NCBI RefSeq assembly: GCF_000526515.1
Contig: NZ_JAGF01000001.1
Location: 1,674,001-1,738,000 of the forward strand
Direction of reading: 5' to 3'
Origin: Cellulomonas sp. KRMCY2
GTDB taxonomy: Bacteria; Actinomycetota; Actinomycetes; Actinomycetales; Cellulomonadaceae
DNA: 64,000 bases
Under the pieces are notes generated by a model that was not told the origin of the DNA, searched no databases, and worked only from the letters and a program-made list of their open reading frames with translations. Shown in pieces: positions 8,009 to 16,001 of the stretch; position 1 is the stretch's first letter, and the number at the start of each line of letters is the position of its first letter. The position numbers and the translations under genes are program-made.

Positions 8009-8450
8009 GTACCGGGCCGCGCGCCGGCGTGCGGCCACGCTCGCCCTGATCCCCGCTGCGGCGGGGATCTTCGGCGGGAGCGTGGCGTGGGCCGGCGCGC
8101 ACGACCCGCTCGCGGTCGCGGCCACCTCGACAGACCAGCCGACAGCCCAGCCGACCGCCGACGCGGCACCGGCCGTGGCGAGCGGCCCGACGGCGGAGGA
8201 CCAGCGGCTGGCCGATCTCACGGCGCAGGTGCTCGCGGCCCAGGCCAGGATCGCCGCGCTGCAGGCGACGCTCGCCGCGCAGGCGTCGGATGCCGAGAGC
8301 GCTCGGGTGCAGGCAGCCGACGCGGCTGCCACGCAGGCTGCGGCAACAGCCCAGGCCGCAGCCGACCGGGCCGCGACGCAAGCGGCGCCGGCGCCGGCTC
8401 CTGCTCCGGCGGCGCCCCCGGTCAACGTCACCACCGGGGCGTCCGGATGA
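8001..8450 (+). CDS. Exported Ala-rich coiled-coil protein preceding apbE
   Basis: 149 residues with a hydrophobic segment at about 11-31 (ATLALIPAAAGIFGGSVAWAG), a predicted coiled coil at about 65-105 (EDQRLADLTAQVLAAQARIAALQATLAAQ), an Ala/Pro linker and the C-terminus VNVTTGASG. It overlaps the upstream acidic-protein gene by 8 nt and the apbE gene by 4 nt, so it is translated as part of the same unit. The end TTGAS vaguely resembles the S/T-G-A-S/T sequence that ApbE flavinylates but lacks the usual preceding Asp. Function unknown. Confidence 0.75.
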   Translation: MTEYRAARRRAATLALIPAAAGIFGGSVAWAGAHDPLAVAATSTDQPTAQPTADAAPAVASGPTAEDQRLADLTAQVLAAQARIAALQATLAAQASDAESARVQAADAAATQAAATAQAAADRAATQAAPAPAPAPAAPPVNVTTGASG

Positions 8451-9445
8451 CCCCGGCCCGCCCGGCCGTCGTCGGCGCCCAGACCTCGGTGGTCAGCCGG
8501 TCGCTGCGGGCGATGGCGAGCCCGGTCACCCTGAGCGTCGTCGACCCGGGCCCGCAGGCGCAGGACTGCCTGGACCGCGCCGAGCAGATCGTGCGGGAGG
8601 TCGAACGCACCTGTTCCCGCTTCGACCCCACCAGCGCGCTCTCGCGCGCCAATGACGAGCCGGACCGGTGGCACACCGTGCCCGCCACGCTCGCGGCGGC
8701 GGTCCAGGAGGCCGGACGCGCCCACCGGGAGTCACGCGGTCTCTTCGACCCGCGGATCCTGGACGTGCTGCTCCGTTGGGGCTACGACCGTTCGCTCCCG
8801 TTCGAGTCCGGCTCGGTCGACCGGGACGGCCTCGCCGACGCCGCGGGTGGCGCGGTCCGTGCCGGGTCCGCCGATCCGTGGCAGCCCGAGGTCGTCCAGG
8901 ACGGCCACGAGTGGCTGCTGCACCTGGGCGGGCGCCCGATCGACCTCGGCGGCATCGGCAAGGGTCTCGCCGTGCGGTGGGCGGCGGCGGCGCTGGACGG
9001 CGCCGGCCGTGGCCACCTGGTCGACGCCGGCGGGGACTGCGCGCTCAGCGGGGCCGGACCTGACGGCGGGAGCTGGCGGGTCGGCGTCGAGGACCCCGCG
9101 GGCGGGCCGGACCCCGTCCTGGTCCTCGAGGTCACGGACACCGGGTGTGCGACGTCGTCGACCCGCCTTCGCCACTGGCGCGCGGGAGGTGAGCGGGTGC
9201 ACCACCTCGTCGACCCGCGGACCCGGCGTCCGGGTGGTGCCGGTCTCGCCGCCGTCACGGTCCTGGACCCGGACCCCGCGTGGGCCGAGGTCCTGAGCAA
9301 GTGCCTGTTCCTCGCCGGCGCCGCGGAGATCCGCGACCAGGCGACCGACCTCGGCCTCGCGGCCGCCTGGGTCGGGCTGGACGGGACTGTCGGCACGACG
9401 ACGGCGATGGAGCGTTCGGTGACCTGGAGGCGTGCAGATGTCTGA
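8447..9445 (+). CDS. apbE: FAD:protein FMN transferase
   Basis: ApbE hydrolyses FAD and links FMN by a phosphoester to Thr or Ser of extracytoplasmic redox proteins, using Mg. The 332-residue sequence shows the family hallmarks FDPTSALSRAN, the glycine-rich DLGGIGKGLAVRWAAAAL and GHLVDAGGD, and the metal-site segment HHLVDPRTRRPGG near residue 247. No signal peptide is evident, so it may act inside or be carried out in another way. ATG 8447 overlaps the preceding gene (ATGA). It sits between putative exported proteins and a ferric-reductase-like membrane protein, which marks a flavin-based transmembrane electron-transfer unit. Confidence 0.92.
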   Translation: MTPARPAVVGAQTSVVSRSLRAMASPVTLSVVDPGPQAQDCLDRAEQIVREVERTCSRFDPTSALSRANDEPDRWHTVPATLAAAVQEAGRAHRESRGLFDPRILDVLLRWGYDRSLPFESGSVDRDGLADAAGGAVRAGSADPWQPEVVQDGHEWLLHLGGRPIDLGGIGKGLAVRWAAAALDGAGRGHLVDAGGDCALSGAGPDGGSWRVGVEDPAGGPDPVLVLEVTDTGCATSSTRLRHWRAGGERVHHLVDPRTRRPGGAGLAAVTVLDPDPAWAEVLSKCLFLAGAAEIRDQATDLGLAAAWVGLDGTVGTTTAMERSVTWRRADV

Positions 9446-10166
9446 GTCCCGTCCGACCGCAGCGACCACGGCCGGTGTCGTGCTCGCCGCCCTGGCCGGA
9501 TCCGCCGCGGTGGGTCTTGCCGCCTGGACCGTCGTCACCACCCTGATGGGCGGTTCGCCGGTGTCCTGGGTGCTCGGCCGCGCGAGCGGGCTGACCTCCT
9601 ACCTGCTGCTGCTCGCCCTCGTGACCACCGGCCTGGTCCTGTCCCACCCGTGGGCGCGCGGGATGCGACGTCCGTCCCCCGCCGGTCGGCTCCGGCTGCA
9701 CATCGCCCTCGCGACGTTCACCCTGGCGTTCACGGTGCTCCACGTCGTCGTCCTCGCCACGGATCCGTGGGCCCAGGTCGGCTGGCGCGGTGCGCTGCTC
9801 CCGCTCGCCTCGACCTACCGGCCGGTACCCGTCACGCTCGGTGTCCTCGCGCTCTGGGCCGGTCTGCTCACGGGCATCACGGCGCGCCTGGCAGGGTCGA
9901 TCGCGGCCCGGATCTGGTGGCCGGTGCACAAGGTGGCGGCCGGGATCCTCGTGCTCGTCTGGTCGCACAGCGTGCTGGCCGGCAGCGACACCCCGACCCT
10001 CCGGTGGTTCTACGTCTCGACGGGCGTTGCCGTGATCGGCCTCGCGATCACCAGGTACAGCGCACGGACGCCGACCGACCGGGTGGCCGAGCTGAACCGC
10101 GAGCTGGGCGCCTCCGTCGCCCGTGCCGTCCCCCACGCCGCCTACCACGACGGAGCCTCGCGATGA
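9438..10166 (+). CDS. Ferric-reductase-like transmembrane protein
   Basis: A 242-residue integral membrane protein with six hydrophobic segments, resembling the ferric-reductase/NOX transmembrane core. Histidines that could ligate b-type heme occur in helices: LRLHIALATFTLAFTVLHVVV and WWPVHKVAAGILVLVWSHS. There is no FAD/NAD reductase domain, so electrons must come from partner proteins, probably the NuoF/RnfC-like protein and ferredoxin encoded next. ATG 9438 lies inside the end of apbE and the stop overlaps the next start. Confidence 0.85.
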   Translation: MSESRPTAATTAGVVLAALAGSAAVGLAAWTVVTTLMGGSPVSWVLGRASGLTSYLLLLALVTTGLVLSHPWARGMRRPSPAGRLRLHIALATFTLAFTVLHVVVLATDPWAQVGWRGALLPLASTYRPVPVTLGVLALWAGLLTGITARLAGSIAARIWWPVHKVAAGILVLVWSHSVLAGSDTPTLRWFYVSTGVAVIGLAITRYSARTPTDRVAELNRELGASVARAVPHAAYHDGASR

Positions 10167-10891
10167 CCTTCGACACGGTGCGCCTCGACACCCAGCGCCT
10201 CGACACCCAGCCCTTCGACCCGGTGCGTCTCGACACGCAGCCCTTCGGCCGGCCGGCCGACGACCAGGTCGCGCTCCTGCTGGGCGGTGTCCGGCTCGGC
10301 CGCACCGGAGCCGCCGACCCGCGCTCGCGGGCGATGACCGAGCACCTCGCCGAGCACATCGACCGGGTCGGGCACCGGCCGCGCGGGACGACCGGGCTCG
10401 TCGAGGCCCTCGGCCGGGCCGATCTGACGGGGTACGGCGGAGCCCACGTGCCGACGGCGACGAAGTGGCGGTCCGCCCTCGCCGCCGGTCGGCCGCTCGT
10501 CGTCGTCGCGAACGGCGCCGAGAGCGAGCCGCTCAGCGCCAAGGACGCCACGCTGCTGCGTCAGCGTCCGCACCTCGTGCTGGACGGGCTGGCGCTCGCG
10601 GCCGAGGCGCTCGGTGCCCGACGGGCCGTGCTGTGGCTGCACGCCGGCGACACCGGGGCCAGGGCCGCGGTCGAGCTGGCGCTCGCGGAGCGGTTGACCG
10701 CCGGTGCCCCGGACCCGCGGATGGAGGTCGTGGTCGGCCCGGACCACTACCTCTCGGGTGAGTCGAGCGCGATCGCCCGCGCGCTGGCCGGTGGCCCCGC
10801 GCTGCCGACCGCACGGCGCCCGGCAGCCCTGCCCCCGGTGCCCCGCGCACTCTGGTGCACAACGTCGAGACGCTGGCCCGGGTGGCCCTGA
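10163..10891 (+). CDS. NuoF/RnfC-like protein, N-terminal part before a frameshift
   Basis: This frame encodes the flavin/NAD-type Rossmann region related to NuoF and RnfC. GYGGAHVPTATKWRSAL replaces the usual GRGGAGFPTGLKW, and VVVANGAESEPLSAKDATLLRQRPHLVLDGLALAAEALGA matches the conserved core. The N-terminus carries a repeated (RLDTQ)-type segment. Homology stops at about 10,820. The missing continuation (TLVHNVETLA and onward) is in the +2 frame from about 10,820, so the 25 residues after ARRPA are out-of-frame. A 1-nt deletion in the C-runs near 10,831-10,844 would explain this. It may be a sequencing error or a real mutation. Confidence 0.75.
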   Translation: MTFDTVRLDTQRLDTQPFDPVRLDTQPFGRPADDQVALLLGGVRLGRTGAADPRSRAMTEHLAEHIDRVGHRPRGTTGLVEALGRADLTGYGGAHVPTATKWRSALAAGRPLVVVANGAESEPLSAKDATLLRQRPHLVLDGLALAAEALGARRAVLWLHAGDTGARAAVELALAERLTAGAPDPRMEVVVGPDHYLSGESSAIARALAGGPALPTARRPAALPPVPRALWCTTSRRWPGWP

Positions 10892-11502
10892 TCGCCCGCG
10901 GCTACCCGCCGGTGGCGACACTGCTGCTCACCGTGCTGACGCCGGTGGACCGGCTGGTGCTCGAGGTGCCTCGGGGCACGCGGGTCGCCGAGGTCATGCG
11001 CGAGACGGGCTGGTTGCGCGCCGGGCCGCCGCAGGCGCTGCTGCTCGGCGGGTTCGGCGGGAGCTGGGCGCCGTGGCGCGACCTCGAGCACCGGACGTTC
11101 GACGAGGACGACCTGCGCGCGCTCGGCCTGAGCGTCGGCGCAGGCGTCGTCGCCCCGATCCCGTCGTCGGCCTGCGGCGTGGCCGAGACGGCCGCGATCG
11201 CCGGCTACCTCGCCGCGATGAGCGCCCGCCAGTGCGGCCCGTGCCACTTCGGCCTGCCCGCCCTCGCCGACAGCATGGGCCGGCTCGCCGACGGTGATGC
11301 GCCCTCCGGCGAGCGGACGCGCCTGCTCGCGGACCTGCAGGCGGTCGCGGGCCGTGGGGCGTGCCACCATCCCGACGGCGTGACCCGGCTGGTCGCGTCC
11401 GCCATCGCGACCTTCGACAGCGATGTGGCCGAGCACGCCGCTGGTCGGCTGTGCGGCGGCGCCCACCGCCGGACCGTGCCGGTGCCCGAGGTCAGGCGAT
11501 GA
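10855..11502 (+). CDS. NuoF/RnfC-like protein, C-terminal part after the frameshift
   Basis: Holds the continuation of the preceding gene: VHNVETLARVALIARGY, a soluble-ligand-binding-like region (RLVLEVPRGTRVAEVMRETG) and the C-terminal iron-sulfur segment. In NuoF the cluster ligands are CxxCxxC plus a distant Cys. Here only QCGPC and GACHH are seen, so one ligand position is Ala (SARQCGPC). The listed GTG at 10,855 is merely the first possible start in this frame; homology reaches upstream to about 10,830, so the two parts were one protein. Its stop overlaps the ferredoxin start. Confidence 0.7.
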   Translation: MHNVETLARVALIARGYPPVATLLLTVLTPVDRLVLEVPRGTRVAEVMRETGWLRAGPPQALLLGGFGGSWAPWRDLEHRTFDEDDLRALGLSVGAGVVAPIPSSACGVAETAAIAGYLAAMSARQCGPCHFGLPALADSMGRLADGDAPSGERTRLLADLQAVAGRGACHHPDGVTRLVASAIATFDSDVAEHAAGRLCGGAHRRTVPVPEVRR

Positions 11503-11765
11503 CGCCCCGCAGCGGTGCCGGTCCGAGGCCGTCGGGCTCGGCGGCCGAGACCCGGCTCCGGGTCGACCCGGTCGCCTGCGACGGCATCGGGCTGTGCGCT
11601 CTCCTGGCCCCGGACGTCATCGAGCTGGACCGGTGGGGGTTCCCCGTCGTCGTGCGGCGCGACCTGGCGCCCCGTGAGGTCAAGGCCGCCCGCGGGGCCG
11701 TTCGAGCGTGCCCGCGGCGCGCGCTGTGGCTGGAGAGAGTCACGAGCCTGTCTGCGGCGCGGTGA
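11499..11765 (+). CDS. Single-cluster ferredoxin
   Basis: An 88-residue small iron-sulfur protein with the arrangement C-x5-C (ACDGIGLC) and a distal ACP motif (RACPRRAL). This matches [3Fe-4S]/[4Fe-4S] ferredoxins of actinobacterial electron-transfer chains; a third ligand between them is Ala or Leu (LCALLAP). The ATG overlaps the NuoF-like gene (ATGA), so it is the soluble electron carrier of the same cassette. Its 3' end overlaps a convergent small gene by 26 nt. Confidence 0.85.
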   Translation: MTPRSGAGPRPSGSAAETRLRVDPVACDGIGLCALLAPDVIELDRWGFPVVVRRDLAPREVKAARGAVRACPRRALWLERVTSLSAAR

Positions 11766-11952
11766 GCCGACGTCGGAGCCTGGCGTACCAGCCGGCGGTG
11801 GCGACGGTCGCGGCCACGCCGTCACCGGCAGCGAGGCCGGCTGCCGCGCCCGTCAGCCGGTCGTTGCACGGGTCGCACAGGTCCCGACCGGTCACGGTCA
11901 CGACGGGCGAGCCGGTCGAGGTACGGCGGCAGCTGTCACAGGTGTAGGCCAC
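11740..11952 (-). CDS. Small zinc-ribbon protein
   Basis: A 70-residue protein starting at GTG 11952 with two CxxC knuckles (CDSC near residue 5 and CDPC near 27), followed by a short Ala/Gly-rich region and a basic tail (GWYARLRRRL). Spacing suits a zinc ribbon. No close family recognised. It is convergent with the ferredoxin gene and diverges from the HEAT-repeat gene at 12053. The longer frame upstream is Arg/Pro-rich and not protein-like, so the later start was chosen. Confidence 0.5.
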   Translation of the reverse strand: MAYTCDSCRRTSTGSPVVTVTGRDLCDPCNDRLTGAAAGLAAGDGVAATVATAGWYARLRRRLTAPQTGS

Positions 11953-12052
11953 GCGGCCATGCTGCCAGCAGAGTCGGGCAATTCGGGCACGATGCGGCGG
12001 TCGGCGCGCCGATGGGCTGCGGGGCCTCGCTCGCCGGTGGGACGCTCGGCGC

Positions 12053-12787
12053 ATGACGGTGCGGGGCGACTTCCGGACGGTGCTCGAAGGCCTCGACGCG
12101 GCCGCGACCCAGGAGTTCCTGACGGCGCACTCCGCGCTGCCCGGGCCACGCGCCAACCTCGAGCTCCTCGCCGCCTTCGGCGATGTCGCGCCCGCCGATC
12201 AGATCCTCGCCCTGGTGGGATCCGACGACGAGTACGTCGCGTCGTGCGCCGCTGCCGCCCTCGGGCGGCTCGCCGGATCCGGGTCGGCCGAGCAGTCCCG
12301 GCAGGCCCTCGACCTGATGCGCGCGTCGGCCGCGGACCTCCGCTGGCGGGTCCGGGAGGGCGTGGCGATGGGCCTGCAGCGGCTCGGTGACGCCGACCCG
12401 GTCCGCCTGTGCGCCGTCGTGCTCACCTGGGCGGTCGCCGACGACCCGCTGGTCCAGCGCGCCGCCGTCGCGGGGATCTGCGAGCCGCGGCTGCTGCGCG
12501 ACCCGTCGACCGCCCGGTGTGCGCTCGAGGCCTGCCGCCTCGCGACCGCGTCGATCGCGGCCCTCGGTCCGGAGGTCCGCCGGCGGACGGACGTGCGGGT
12601 CCTGCGGCAGGGCCTCGGGTACTGCTGGAGCGTCGCCGTCGTGGGCGACCCCGAGCACGGGCTGCCCGCCTTCGACGAGCTCGCCGCGTCGGACGATCCC
12701 GATGTCCGCTGGATCGTCACGGCGAACCGCTCCAAGGCGCGGCTGATCCGACTGCTCGCCGCGGCACCGGGATCCTCGGCCCGGTGA
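12053..12787 (+). CDS. HEAT-repeat protein
   Basis: 244 residues forming an alpha-solenoid. Helical pairs repeat about every 30-35 residues, for example DDEYVASCAAAALGRLAG, AADLRWRVREGVAMGLQRLGD, DDPLVQRAAVAGICEP and SDDPDVRWIVTANRSKARL. The DDPxVR pattern is typical of HEAT/PBS-lyase-like repeats. No catalytic motif is seen, so a scaffolding role is likely. It appears monocistronic. Confidence 0.8.
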   Translation: MTVRGDFRTVLEGLDAAATQEFLTAHSALPGPRANLELLAAFGDVAPADQILALVGSDDEYVASCAAAALGRLAGSGSAEQSRQALDLMRASAADLRWRVREGVAMGLQRLGDADPVRLCAVVLTWAVADDPLVQRAAVAGICEPRLLRDPSTARCALEACRLATASIAALGPEVRRRTDVRVLRQGLGYCWSVAVVGDPEHGLPAFDELAASDDPDVRWIVTANRSKARLIRLLAAAPGSSAR

Positions 12788-12938
12788 CGAGCGGCGCCGG
12801 TCCACCGGCGTCCCACGGGCTCCCGGGCGCCGTTCCATGGTCATCCGACTATTCCGCGCGGGGGCATGGATACTGACGCGGTTGCCGGAAGGTCGGCGGC
12901 CGAGGGACTCTCGTCTCTCATGATCTCCAGGAGGAGAC

Positions 12939-15227
12939 ATGACCGTCAGGCTCCACGCACCGAACGATCGACCCGAAGGATCGACAGTTCTGGAGCAGGA
13001 TCCGGCGCTCCCACCGGTCGCTCTCGACGCCGCGCTCCTGGACGCCGAGGACCGTAGGTGGACCCCGGCCAAGATCGCCCTGTGGGTCGGCATCGCGCTC
13101 CTCGGCGGGGTCAGCTGGGTCGTGATCGCCATCGTGCGCGGTGAGACGGTCAACGCCATCTGGTTCGTCTTCGCGGCCGTCTGCTCGTATCTCATCGCGT
13201 ACCGCTTCTACTCGAAGTTCATCGAGAAGCACCTGCTCGAGCCGGACGACCGGCGCGCGACCCCGGCGGAGTACAAGGCCGACGGCAAGGACTACGTCGC
13301 CACCGACCGCCGGGTCCTGTTCGGCCACCACTTCGCCGCGATCGCCGGGGCCGGTCCGCTGGTCGGCCCGGTGCTGGCTGCCCAGATGGGGTACCTGCCG
13401 GGAACGATCTGGATCATCGTCGGTGTCATCCTCGCCGGCGCGGTCCAGGACTACCTGGTGATGTTCTTCTCGATGCGCCGTGGTGGGCGTTCGCTCGGTC
13501 AGATGGCGCGCGACGAGCTCGGCGTCGTCGGCGGCACGGCGGCCCTCGTCGCCACCCTCGTCATCATGATCATCATCATCGCGATCCTCGCCCTCGTCGT
13601 GGTCAACGCCCTGGCCGAGAGCCCGTGGGGCGTGTTCTCGGTCTCCATGACCATCCCGATCGCCCTGCTCATGGGTGTCTACCTGCGGTTCTTCCGCCCG
13701 GGCAAGGTCACCGAGGTCTCGATCATCGGCTTCGTCCTGCTTGTCGCGGCCATCATCGGTGGCGGCCTGATCGCCGACACCGCGTGGGGCACGGAGATCT
13801 TCCTCCTGGACAAGGTCACCATCGCGTGGGGGATCATCATCTACGGCTTCATCGCCGCGATCCTGCCGGTCTGGCTGCTCCTGGCCCCCCGGGACTACCT
13901 GTCCACCTTCATGAAGGTGGGCACGATCGTGATGCTCGCCGTGGCGATCATCGTCGTCCGTCCTGTGATCGACGTCCCCGCGGTGAGCGAGTTCGCCAGG
14001 GCGGGGAACGGTCCGGTCGTCGCCGGGTCGCTGTTCCCGTTCCTCTTCGTCACGATCGCCTGCGGCGCGTTGTCGGGCTTCCATGCGCTCATCGCCTCGG
14101 GGACGACGCCCAAGCTCGTCGAGAAGGAGCGTCAGACCCGCTTCATCGGGTACGGCGGGATGCTCATGGAGTCGTTCGTCGCGATCATGGCGCTGGTCGC
14201 CGCCCTGTCGATCGACCGTGGGATCTACTTCGCGATGAACTCGTCCGCTGCCTTCACCGGGGGCACCGTCGAGGGTGCTGTCGCGTTCGTCAACGGCCTC
14301 GGCCTGCAGGGTGTCGACCTCACGCCGGCGATGCTCACCCAGACGGCGAGCGACGTCGGCGAGCAGTCGATCGTCTCCCGCACCGGCGGTGCGCCGACCC
14401 TGTCCGTCGGGCTCGCGCACATCATGCAGCAGGCCATCGGCGGCAGCGGGATGATGGCCTTCTGGTACCACTTCGCGATCATGTTCGAGGCGCTGTTCAT
14501 CCTCACCGCCGTCGACGCCGGCACCCGCGTCGCGCGCTTCATGCTCCAGGACAGCATCGGCAACGTCGTCCCGCGGTTCCGGGACACCTCCTGGCGCCTG
14601 GGGGCCTGGGTGACGACGGCGGTCATGGTCGGTGCCTGGGGCGCCGTGATGCTGATGGGCGTCACCGATCCGCTCGGCGGCATCAACACCCTGTTCCCGT
14701 TGTTCGGCATCGCCAACCAGCTGCTCGCGGCCATCGCGCTCGCGGTGTGCATGGCGATCGTCGCCAAGCGAGGCACCTTCCGGTACCTGTGGATCGTCGC
14801 GGTCCCGCTGGCGTTCGCCTCGGTCGTCACGATCACCGCGTCGTTCCAGAAGATCTTCTCGCCGGTCCCGGCGGTGGGGTACTTCGCGCAGCACAGCGCC
14901 TTCTCGCAGGCCCTGGCGGACGGCAAGACGAGCTTCGGGACCGCCGGCACCGTCGAGGCCATGGAGGCAGTGGTCCGCAACACGATGATCCAGGGTGTCC
15001 TGTCGATCCTCTTCGTCGGCCTGGCGATCATCGTGATCGTGACCGCGATCTGGGCGACCTGGAACGCCTTCCGCGCCGGCGGCGGCCCGAGCACCGAGGA
15101 CCCCGCCCTGCCGTCGAGGATCTTCGCCCCGGCCGGGTTCGTCCCGACCCAGGCGTCGAAGGAGCTCCAGCAGCAGTGGGACGAGCACCGAACCGGTCAG
15201 GTGCCTGTGCGGACCGGCGGTCACTGA
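12939..15227 (+). CDS. cstA: Carbon-starvation protein, pyruvate/peptide transporter
   Basis: A 762-residue membrane protein with about 16-18 hydrophobic segments and family signatures: FGHHFAAIAGAGPLVGPVLAAQMGYLPG, GTTPKLVEKERQTRFIGYGGML and DAGTRVARFMLQD. CstA-family proteins import pyruvate (E. coli CstA/BtsT) or peptides. AGGAGGAGAC precedes the ATG at 12939. The stop overlaps the start of a DUF466 gene (TGATG), the standard partner. The N-terminal 45 residues are soluble. The hydrogenase genes downstream are convergent and not in the operon. Confidence 0.95.
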   Translation: MTVRLHAPNDRPEGSTVLEQDPALPPVALDAALLDAEDRRWTPAKIALWVGIALLGGVSWVVIAIVRGETVNAIWFVFAAVCSYLIAYRFYSKFIEKHLLEPDDRRATPAEYKADGKDYVATDRRVLFGHHFAAIAGAGPLVGPVLAAQMGYLPGTIWIIVGVILAGAVQDYLVMFFSMRRGGRSLGQMARDELGVVGGTAALVATLVIMIIIIAILALVVVNALAESPWGVFSVSMTIPIALLMGVYLRFFRPGKVTEVSIIGFVLLVAAIIGGGLIADTAWGTEIFLLDKVTIAWGIIIYGFIAAILPVWLLLAPRDYLSTFMKVGTIVMLAVAIIVVRPVIDVPAVSEFARAGNGPVVAGSLFPFLFVTIACGALSGFHALIASGTTPKLVEKERQTRFIGYGGMLMESFVAIMALVAALSIDRGIYFAMNSSAAFTGGTVEGAVAFVNGLGLQGVDLTPAMLTQTASDVGEQSIVSRTGGAPTLSVGLAHIMQQAIGGSGMMAFWYHFAIMFEALFILTAVDAGTRVARFMLQDSIGNVVPRFRDTSWRLGAWVTTAVMVGAWGAVMLMGVTDPLGGINTLFPLFGIANQLLAAIALAVCMAIVAKRGTFRYLWIVAVPLAFASVVTITASFQKIFSPVPAVGYFAQHSAFSQALADGKTSFGTAGTVEAMEAVVRNTMIQGVLSILFVGLAIIVIVTAIWATWNAFRAGGGPSTEDPALPSRIFAPAGFVPTQASKELQQQWDEHRTGQVPVRTGGH

Positions 15228-15436
15228 TGGACCTGGCGGGACCCCTGCGCCGGGCGTGGCGAGGTCTGGCCTGGTTCGTCCGAGGCATGGTCCGCGAGGA
15301 CGCCTACGAGAAGTACCTGGCGCACGTCGAGACGACGCATGCGCCCGGCCAGGAGCCGCGCCCGATGACCGAGCGTGAGTTCTGGCGGGACCTGACGGAC
15401 CGGCAGGACACCAACCCCCAGGGCCGGTGCTGCTGA
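15227..15436 (+). CDS. YbdD/YjiX (DUF466) small protein, CstA partner
   Basis: A 69-residue protein of the DUF466 family. It begins with an amphipathic stretch (RRAWRGLAWFVRGMVREDAYEKYLAHV) and has the conserved MTEREFWRD and final CC. It is encoded immediately after cstA in many bacteria, including E. coli (YbdD, YjiX), where it supports transporter activity. It overlaps cstA by 1 nt here. The length is normal for the family. Confidence 0.93.
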   Translation: MDLAGPLRRAWRGLAWFVRGMVREDAYEKYLAHVETTHAPGQEPRPMTEREFWRDLTDRQDTNPQGRCC

Positions 15437-15491
15437 GCACCGGGTGAGCACCGGGTGAGCTCAGGGCACCGGTCTCAGGTCGTGACCGGTC

Positions 15492-16001
15492 TCACGTCGT
15501 GGCGGCCTCCGCACGCAGCCCGGCGACGATCTCGCGCACCTGGGCCGGGGTCACCCGGCCCAGTGCCTTCCGGTCGATGAGCAGGGCCGGCGGCTGGTCG
15601 CACATGCCGATGCAGTTCACCCAGTCGAGCGTGACGAGGTTGTCCGCTGACGTCCCGCCGACCGTGACGCCCAGCTCCGCCTGGAGCTGCTCGGCGACCC
15701 GGCGCATGCCGGCCATCTCGCAGCTGAGCGTGCGGCAGACGTGCACGATGTGCTTGCCGGCCGCCTCCATCTTGAGGAACGAGTAGAACGTGACGACGCC
15801 CTGGACGTCGACCGGGGTGATGCCGAGCCGGTCCGCCACCACCTGCATGGCGACGTCGTTGATCTCGTGCCGCTGCTCGCGCAGGCCCTGGAGCACCGGG
15901 ATGAGGGCGCTGCGCGTCGCGCCGTGCGCGTCGACGAGGGCGTCGATCGCGGCGATGAGGTCCGCGTGCTCGGCGGCGAGCTCCACCGGAAGGGTCAGCA
16001 T
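15492..16001 (-). CDS. hydC: NuoE-like thioredoxin-fold [2Fe-2S] subunit of the hydrogenase
   Basis: A 169-residue subunit of a trimeric NAD-dependent [FeFe]-hydrogenase. The N-terminal helical region contains LIPVLQGLREQ and RLGITPVDVQGVVTFYSFL. The thioredoxin-like [2Fe-2S] domain carries four cysteines in HVCRTLSCEMAG and NCIGMCDQPPALLID. It passes electrons between NAD(H) and the other clusters. ATG 16001 has GGAG upstream and overlaps the hydA stop by 7 nt. It is the last gene of the operon; convergent cstA genes end about 55 bp away. Confidence 0.9.
   Translation of the reverse strand: MLTLPVELAAEHADLIAAIDALVDAHGATRSALIPVLQGLREQRHEINDVAMQVVADRLGITPVDVQGVVTFYSFLKMEAAGKHIVHVCRTLSCEMAGMRRVAEQLQAELGVTVGGTSADNLVTLDWVNCIGMCDQPPALLIDRKALGRVTPAQVREIVAGLRAEAATT

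Noticed and set aside
12918-15440. 840-codon open frame antisense to cstA
   Set aside because: Highly charged, Arg/Asp/Gly-rich translation with no domain; a mirror of third-position GC in cstA, which has clear family motifs.
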